From Clarkia xantiana subsp. parviflora (lineage: Eukaryota > Streptophyta > Magnoliopsida > Myrtales > Onagraceae), in contig JAPTYO010000007.1 of NCBI GenBank assembly GCA_036873135.1, positions 28,006,763 through 28,070,762 of the forward strand: a DNA stretch of 64,000 nucleotides, given 5' to 3'. The translations under genes and the position numbers were made by a program. Shown piece after piece: positions 56,619 through 64,000 of the stretch. The notes beneath the pieces were generated by a model. It saw only the letters and a program-made list of their open reading frames with translations, had not been told where the DNA came from and ran no database searches. Within the stretch, counting starts at the first letter, position 1. Every line of letters begins with the position of its first letter.

Positions 56619-59497
56619 TTTTTTCTTGGTGGGTTCTAAAAAAATATATTTTTTCTTGGAAAATGGGGATTGATTTGGGGTGTAAATCAAGAATCAGTGG
56701 TTATTTAGTCCAGAAAACAGAGGAACAGTAAAACAGAGCAAAAACAGGGGAGGGTAGAAACAGAGCAGGAACAGGGGAGGAGAGGAAGGAAGGTGATACA
56801 AAAATGGAGAAAAGAGGAAGAGGAAGAGGAGAGCTCAAATGGTGATGAGGTTAGAAACTGAGAGAAACAATGGAAGCTCCACCATGGTTGTAACTTGTAA
56901 GGAGATTAAAGAGTGGGACAGCAGATGAAAGAGATGTGGCTTTGGAAAGCATTTGTAGTTTATTGGGTTTTGGTTGCCCCTGATGGACAGAAAGGAGGTA
57001 CCTACCAAATTCTATCATTAAGTTATATTACTTAATTCTTTGGCCAAGAAAAAAAGTTACATTACTTAATTTATATTTTATATTTTATAAATATAAAAAA
57101 AAAGTATACTTAGAAATTAGAATCAATTTATATCAATTTTTTTATTATAAAAAAACTGAAAATATAATGAAAAAACTTTTAACTTTTAGGGTATATCATG
57201 TTTGGTTATCTTTATCAAAAAAAAAAAATGTTTGGTTATTATAAAATCTATATCAAAATTTATCTACCATTTTTTAAATAGATTTCTCTATCTTTTAGAA
57301 AAAATAATAATAATAAGACTTAAAGCATAACTTGATAAATATTACAATATTTTATCTATAAAAAAATTATTGGTATACATATACTCTCTATGAGTATTTA
57401 TCCATAAGTAAATTGGAATTTAATTAAAGATTAATATTGGTAGAAAATCAAAGATAGTACATCATGTACATGTAACGATGACATGATATATGTAAATATT
57501 ATAACTACATATTGGCGTTTAATATCTGTATTTCAATGGAAGTATGGAACTGTCTGTTTTTTAAATTTTTTATATTTTTTCAAACATTTAAAAAGGTTGC
57601 TTTCACCCTCAAATCTCAGTCTCTTTCCCCAGGCTGTGGTGTGAGCCTTTCTTATCTCACTCTGATTTGTAAAGGGGCAAAGACTGTTTTATCATCTTAC
57701 CCCCCACTGAAAAACTTCAAAGAGAAGAACTCAGGAGTGTTAATTTAGCCCCTAAGTTTTAAGGGATTGTTACTTAATCCCTTACTCACTTCTACAATTG
57801 CAGAATCAACCTCCCAGCTTGTCAAGTGGTTCAAATGTAAATAGTTTGTGATGTGCCAGACAGACAAAGCTCCTAATCCTATCCATCGCCCATATCATTT
57901 ATATATATATTAAATAAAAAACAAACAAAGAAGTTGAAAAATCGAGCGGGTTGTAGAAGCACCCGACTACGATGTTTGAGTTTATTTTATTTAAAAAAAA
58001 ACAATTTCTTTAGAATTATGTTATTATATAGTTCACCAAAAAAGACAATTCGTTGATTACATTCACCAGAAACCCCTAAATAGTCACTTTTCCTTGGTGT
58101 AATAGTTAGCACTTAGCAGACTTATGATTTAGGCATTGGAAATAGAACTTTTACAATGTAGGGGGATCAACCCTGCTTATATTAAAGTTAAAGGGGTCGA
58201 GTTGCTTAGTTTTTAAGTAAGGAGGCAAAAGCTTACATCCGCAAATCTGTAGGTTTTGGTCGGTGAGGCGATCACTCAAGTCGGTGAGTCGGTGACACAC
58301 GTATACCATATATCTATGTCACTATTCTCCATATATTATTGTATTTCTCCACGTATATACATTTTTTTTGGTAAACCCACGTATATATATAATAATATTA
58401 GATTGTACAATATCTGGTACCTTATAAATTTATTTATAATATAATACTACTATTATGATAAAACAGAACACGGCAAACTTATTTATTTAATATCGGTTTT
58501 TTATTTTAAAAAGAGTTATACAAATAATATATATGCATTACACTAGGACCGATAAGAATAATTTGAATAAACTCGATCCTAAATGGACCGGTCCTTATTG
58601 GTTTAATATTCATCCCGGACTTGAACTAGTAAATTCTTTGCTCACCAGTACTAATCTAGTTCATGAATATTTGTGTATAGAATAAAATCAGCACGATAAA
58701 CTGATATAAATTGAAGATATTCATATATAATAATTTTTTAAACTAAATATAAAAATTAGTTAATATAAAGAATTTAATCCAAACTTTACAAACTACTTCG
58801 TTCAAACTTAACACGAAACGTTAAATCTAATAAATAAATGTTATATATAAATATAACTATGTGTCGAGCCATGATTTTCTTATAATTAGTCATCCATCCA
58901 CCTTAATCATAGAGGAAGGTACAAGTATGCCAAATAAAGGAATATGTGACCTGTTTATATACCAAACACATCAGTAGCTAGCTATTGTTTATATTTATTA
59001 TAAAAATATCAATTTGGTAAACATTTTTTAAATTTCTTAAATATTGATATTCCTCTCCTTGTTTTTTTTGGTAGAAATTCATCTCCTTGTTTTTTTTTGG
59101 TAAACCTTCTCCTTGTTTTGTTGTTTGTATGTGTGCGTTTTAATTTATTTAATTAATAGAAGTAGTGACTAAGATTATCCAGAGATGGATGTTTGTTGAA
59201 GTTGTGGCTAATTGGGGTGGTTTAATATGATATACTATATTTTAATAATAACATGATATGAAAAAAAAAAAAAAACATTTGTTTGGTATCTTGAAAAGTT
59301 GGAATGATTAACATAAGATTTTGGTCCTTACTAACTGTTATATTATAATTTGCTGAATTATCATTCTTTTGTCTGCTTACTTCCATATGTTTTTGAGTTA
59401 AGAGCGTTAGCATAAAGCCTTTCTAGGCGCCATTTACAAAAGAATTTAAACGAATCCTAAGTAAAACATCCATTTTTGTTTATTAAGAGGTTTTTTT
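56619..59497. other. GH17 upstream region and spacer
   Basis: GH17 leader and promoter up to about 57000 (purine-rich near 56735-56880). The rest is AT-rich with short ORFs that match nothing, including one at 57512-57748. Transposon ends were not identified with confidence. Confidence 0.5.
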
Positions 59498-59510
59498 CAA
59501 CAAATCATAC

Positions 59511-60781
59511 TTTTTTTTTTTTTTTGGTGAAAAGTGCGTATATTAAACAAGGAACCAATTTACAAAAGAGGCAAATGAGGAGAGAGAGGCTTCGATCAAA
59601 TGTCTTGAGTACGATTGTTTAAAGCAAATTTAGCAAGACTATGAGCATAACGAACCCGACATCTAGAAACTTAATAATTATATACAAGAAAAGAGAACCA
59701 TGAAAATAAAGTTTTTAGATCACCGAGTAAACTAAACAGCTCCGTCTATTGTTTGTTTCCTCCTTTGAGTGCTTGAACGAGTAGTAAGGAATCAATGTTA
59801 ATAACAATAGACTCCCTTTTGTACGGCAAGCCAAGCAAAAGAGCCAATTTACAAGCAAAAGCCTCTGCCAAAAGAGGTAACGAACCAAACTTGTAGTCTA
59901 CGAAAACAAAAGAAAGGAAATCAACAGAGTTATATAGTAAAGCATTTCCTGAGATAACGCCCTCTGGCAAATCATAAGGACCATCAGTAAATAATTTCCA
60001 TGATACTAGCAACTGAGCAGACCCCCAAGAAGCTATGGGTGATCGAGGTCCTGAAAGTTGTCTCCATGTTGTGGTGTGAGGTCCTGTTTGAGCATCAAAC
60101 ACAGAAGCATTATCTTTACATAAGATATTAAGAGTAATCATGACACTGTCAATACAGGGTTGCTGTGACCGAAACACAAGATGATTCCTAATCAACCAAA
60201 TAGACCACATGACCAAGCATTTGTAAGGCATGTTCTTAAATTGAGGTTCTGTTGCTGGTTCAAATAACAACCAGTCTTTAACAGTTGTGATAGGCAGACA
60301 GTCCCCTTTGATAGAAAAACTAGAGGCAAACCAGATGTGTTGTGAAAACTTGTAGTTCCACATTAGATGATTCCATGTTTCTGGGTAGATTCCACACAAA
60401 GGGCAAGAGGGATTGAAGGAAGAGATACGTTGTTGGAGGTTATCTCACAGAGCTAGACCTCCAGAACACCCCTTCCAGACGAACATTTTAATTTTGGGTA
60501 TAAGTTTGGAAGACCATAACTTTTTCCAAAAGTTAAAACTAGCAATCATAGGGGGTGCCGAGGTTGAACCATATTTCAAATTATGCTCATCTGTGGAAAG
60601 TAATCTATAACCAGACCTAACAGAATAAACACTAGAGGGATCAGCTATCCAATTAAGTGAATCTTCTATTGCGAAGATGGGAGACTGATGGTTATGATGG
60701 AGGACACAAGAAGTAGATGTAAGGTTTGCAGTAGTAATGGTATATTCCAGGAGGCTGTGACAGGATCTAAGAACTGAGCTA
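59511..60781 (-). mobile_element. 5'-truncated L1-type LINE with a 13-bp target duplication
   Basis: On the minus strand the sequence encodes, in broken frames, a zf-RVT region (DPSSVYSVRSGYRLL, FNFWKKLWSSKLIPKIKMFV) at about 60660-60480, the CxxCGIYPETWNHLMW linker near 60400, and an RNase H-like region (LFTDGPYDLPEGVISGNALL, LAEAFACKLALLLGL) to 59746. A 15-base poly-T at 59511-59525 is the poly-A tail on the minus strand. CAACAAATCATAC flanks both ends perfectly (59498-59510 and 60782-60794), the hallmark of target-primed insertion. The missing 5' portion would hold the endonuclease and RT. Confidence 0.92.
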
Positions 60782-60907
60782 CAACAAATCATACCTTATA
60801 TTTGATATAATATTTCTAATAAATCCATTTACAGTTTATAATAATTTTCTTATTTTAAAAGAATATCAATTTTTATAGAATGAGCAAATAATCATGCTAA
60901 ATTCATA

Positions 60908-60910
<3 letters not shown>

Positions 60911-60970
<60 letters not shown>
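60911..60970. repeat. (AT)n microsatellite
   Basis: About 30 AT units without interruption. Confidence 0.95.
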
Positions 60971-60975
<5 letters not shown>

Positions 60976-61082
60976 TAAATAAAATATATTATATTATATG
61001 CATTTGTATTTGTATTGTTACTAATTAATATCAAATTTTATGTGGAAATATAGTGCATCAATATTCATTAATTTATATATAG

Positions 61083-61393
61083 TGTTGATTTAGCAAACCC
61101 TAGAATGCGAAACCTAAAACGCACAGAGGAAGAGAGAAACGGGAAATGAAGAGACAAAGTCACTTGCAGCTCATTGGGCTGTGTTCCTTCAAGTGGACAA
61201 CCCTCACATTAATAACACTAAGAGAAACCAGTTTTACCATACAATTCTTATAATGGAAAGAACTCAACCCATAACTAACAAAAGATATAAATTAGGTCCT
61301 CAAACAAACCAGTTACAACTAATATACAGAAAATATAGCTAGTCCAGTAAACTGAGAAGGCCCAGATTGCAAGTAGAAAGCCTGAAATCAACA
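61083..61393 (-). repeat. 3' LTR of the Copia element, 311 bp
   Basis: It starts TGTTGATTT and ends AAATCAACA (plus strand), a 9-bp terminal inverted repeat with TG...CA ends, and abuts the polypurine tract. Confidence 0.82.
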
Positions 61394-63246
61394 CTCCCCC
61401 TCAATCTGGACTTCTCAAACACTTCAAGAGCACAATTATCAACTAGGATCAACCTGCATTCCTCTTCATGCACTCGCATCTTGATCCTGCAAACTCGAAA
61501 CTCCAAAGATACCTAACAAACCTAGCTTTTCAATCAGATATCTATGTTGTCTTTTGGGTAAAGCCTTGGTGAGAACATGTGCAACATGATCATTAGTACC
61601 AACATGCTTAAAAATAACAGTCCCATCCAATAACTTCTCCCTAGAAAAATGACAATTTATATCTATATGTTTTGTCATTTCATGAAAAATGGGATTGGTA
61701 GCTATTTGGATAGATGCCTTGTAGTCATAGAACAAAACAAAAGGTCTTTTTTGAGAAAAACCAAGTTCAAACAGAATACCACGCAGCTAAACAATCTTAG
61801 AAATTGAATACCTAATTGCCCTGTATTCAGCCTCTGTTGAAGATGTAGAAACCACATCATGTTTCTTCACATTACAAGTGATGAGGGAATCCCCCATCTT
61901 TATACAGTAAGCTGTTAAAGATATACGAGATTGCAAACAATTCCCCCAATCTGAATCACTAAATCCAACAATCTCTTACTGCTAGAAGATAGAGAATTCC
62001 CTTACCAGGATTCCCTTTAATATACCTCACGAGCCTCATAGCAGCATTCCAATGGGAATTTTTGGACTGATTAAGAAACTTACTTAAATGCTGAACCATA
62101 AAAGCAATGTCAGACCTGGTTAAAGTCATATATAAAAATATACCTATAAGCCTTCTATACATAGACTCGTCATTAAGCAAAGAATCATAATGGTTTTTAC
62201 TAACCAAATCATCATATTTCTTTGTAGTGAGCTTAAGATTGGTTTTCATAGGAGTATCAACAAGTTTCCCTGCCAATAACCCAACACTGACAACCAATTC
62301 TAATGCATACTTCTTTGACAGAACACTATCTCTTTACTAGATCTAGCTACCTCTATGCCTAGAAAGTATTGAAACTCACCTAAATCTTGCATTTTGAAAT
62401 TGGACATCAACACATATTTCAACAGAGTAATTCATCTAGCACTGTTCACAGTCACCAAAAGATCATCCACATATACAAGAATGATAACTATCTCTTAACC
62501 TTCACATTTAAAAAAAAAAAAAAAAAGGAATATTCATAAAGAGACTGAGAATAACCAGAACTAGAAAGAGCCTTAGTGAGTTTCAAATTCAACTGCCTGA
62601 AGGCTTGTTTCAGCTCATACAAAGATTTTTGTTATCTGCAGACGACAGTGTTACTGTCGATCTCCCCCTGATTACGAAAATCTTGTGATAAGGACATGTA
62701 AACCTCCTCAGTGAGATCACACTGTAAAAACGCATTAAACACATCCATTTGATAAAGAGACCAGCCGTTAATTGAAGTCAGAGAAAGAATGGTCATAACA
62801 GTTTTCATCTTAACAGGAGAGAAAGTCTCATAATAATCAATGCTTTATTTTTGTTTATAGCATTTTAGCTACAAGTCTGGCTTTATAACACTCTAAAGAA
62901 CCATCAACATGATATTTAATCTTATACATCACAACCACTTGGAACCAATAGATTTCTTACCAGAGGGGAGTTGAACTAACTCCCAAGTTCCATTTTCCTC
63001 CAATGCCTTTATCTCATTCGGTATTGCTTGCACCTATTCAACATGTTTTGCAGCTTCCTCAAAACTGAGAGGTTCAAGAAGCTCAGAAGTACATGTTAGA
63101 TAGGTTTTGTAAGCATTCGAAATATTTTCATAACTAACATAGTTAGAAAATAAGGCATAGCAATATTGGATACAACATAATCTTACATATAAGCATGAGG
63201 TTTTCTTACTCTGGTGGGGCGTTGAATTTTTCCTGCTGAGGGACAT
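61083..63246 (-). mobile_element. Decayed Copia retrotransposon, 3' half
   Basis: On the minus strand, from right to left: a linker before RT (EPLSFEEAAKHVE near 63040); the RT start (EIKALEENGTWELVQLPSGK at about 63010); YVDDLL near 62465; the RT end/RNase H start (SMYRRLIGIFLYMTLTRSDI near 62150); and the RNase H end (HIDINCHFSREKL, HVAHVLTKALP) to about 61466. Several stops and frameshifts break it. A polypurine tract (ATTGAGGGGGAG, 61394-61405) precedes the LTR. The integrase and gag half and the 5' LTR are not in the window. Confidence 0.88.
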
Positions 63247-64000
63247 CAGATAAGTATTATCCTCATATGTCTCATGTATATCAATATCACTATCAGAACT
63301 TGAAAGATGTTCATCATGTAGGGCATGTTTGATTGAATGTATTATGATATATTAATATATGTCTTAGCTAATACTTTGTTTTTTTCTTTGGTATTGGTAT
63401 TAGCTAATACTCGTTTCTATAGTAAATCATGTATTAGCTAAAACTCCAAAAAAATAATGTATTAGCTAATACATAGTGCCTAATGACCAAAATAACCCTA
63501 ATCTTACTTAATATATAATAACTACGCCAACTTCGGGCTATGACACATCATTCTCGGGTCGGGTCATGTCGATCGGGTCGGGTCATGTTGTTCAGGTCGG
63601 GTCGGGTTATGTTCAAGTCGGGTCAGTCATGTTCGGGTCGGGTTGTGCATGTTCGAGCTGGGCAGGGCTCGGGTCACATCAGGTCGGGTTGGCGTGTTCG
63701 GGTCGGGCCATATCCAGGCCGACCATGACCGTTTCATATAGGGCCGAATATAACCGGTTTGTGGTACTTTTACATAAATTAAAGTTTCTTTTTCTATTTT
63801 CTTTTTAAAAATTATTCATATGTATAAATATAATCTTATTAAAAAAATACATATAGGGTATTTATGTCTTTTAGTCATTGTATTGTGATATCCTAATACA
63901 AAATGCATCCAAACATTGTATTAGGACATCCTAATACATGGTTCGTGCAAACATAGTATTAACTAAGCACCGACTAGGATATCGTAATCGCCGCTTAGCT
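63247..64000. other. Right end with a probable TIR element
   Basis: About 63318-63350 (GGGCATGTTTGATTGAATGT, then ATTATGATAT) and 63880-63925 (ATATCCTAATACA, then AAATGCATCCAAACATTG) are inverted relatives. The stretch 63555-63720 is a (CGGGTC)-rich degenerate repeat. The outer end may lie near 63920 or beyond the window. No gene is seen. Confidence 0.5.

Noticed and set aside
57512..57748. 78-codon ORF upstream of GH17
   Set aside because: No similarity, no splice partners and no promoter context.

Overview
This is nuclear DNA from a flowering plant, most likely a eudicot. It has small genes with GT-AG introns in AT-rich DNA, plant-specific families (ECT-type YTH proteins, SINE-type KASH proteins, GPI-anchored GH17-X8 glucanases), and a dense load of LTR retrotransposons, LINEs and small inverted-repeat elements. 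The species cannot be told from the sequence alone.

Layout. 1-4861: a composite minus-strand Gypsy-type retroelement with an LTR, an in-frame chimeric gag/RT/gag/protease ORF, a 76-bp tandem array built from two hairpins, and an opposite-strand coiled-coil gene. 5412-17000: a gene block with an ECT-type m6A reader (+), a SINE1/2-type nuclear-envelope KASH protein (-) and an ING2-type PHD-finger protein (-). 17.1-20.1 kb: transposon-rich spacer. 20192-20980: an intronless GC-rich SDR gene. 22366-24365: an organelle-type HNH endonuclease-like gene. 24.9-31.0 kb: a cluster of non-autonomous elements (foldback, hAT-like, TRIM, and a TIR element carrying a nested MULE-like foldback). 31532-32512: a subfamily I GATA factor. 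32.5-38.8 kb: gene-poor AT-rich DNA. 38848-50339: an 11.5-kb LTR element with a perfect 5-bp target duplication but no gag or pol, full of structured repeats and carrying an antisense coiled-coil ORF. 51.2-51.6 kb: a broken formamidase fragment. 52.7-53.3 kb: a LINE RNase H ORF. 53798-56618: a GH17-X8 beta-1,3-glucanase (-). 59.5-63.2 kb: a LINE with a 13-bp target duplication and a decayed Copia element. The right end holds part of a TIR-like repeat.

How the genes fit together. They do not form one pathway. ECT, SINE, SDR and GH17 recall, from memory, a short interval of Arabidopsis chromosome 3, while SINE next to ING2 recalls a chromosome 1 interval, so the window may keep an ancestral order that was split after genome duplication. 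All exon structures here were worked out by hand from splice sites, phase and family similarity. The most unusual signals are tandem repeats in two retroelements whose units contain inverted repeats with matching (compensatory) changes in both arms.
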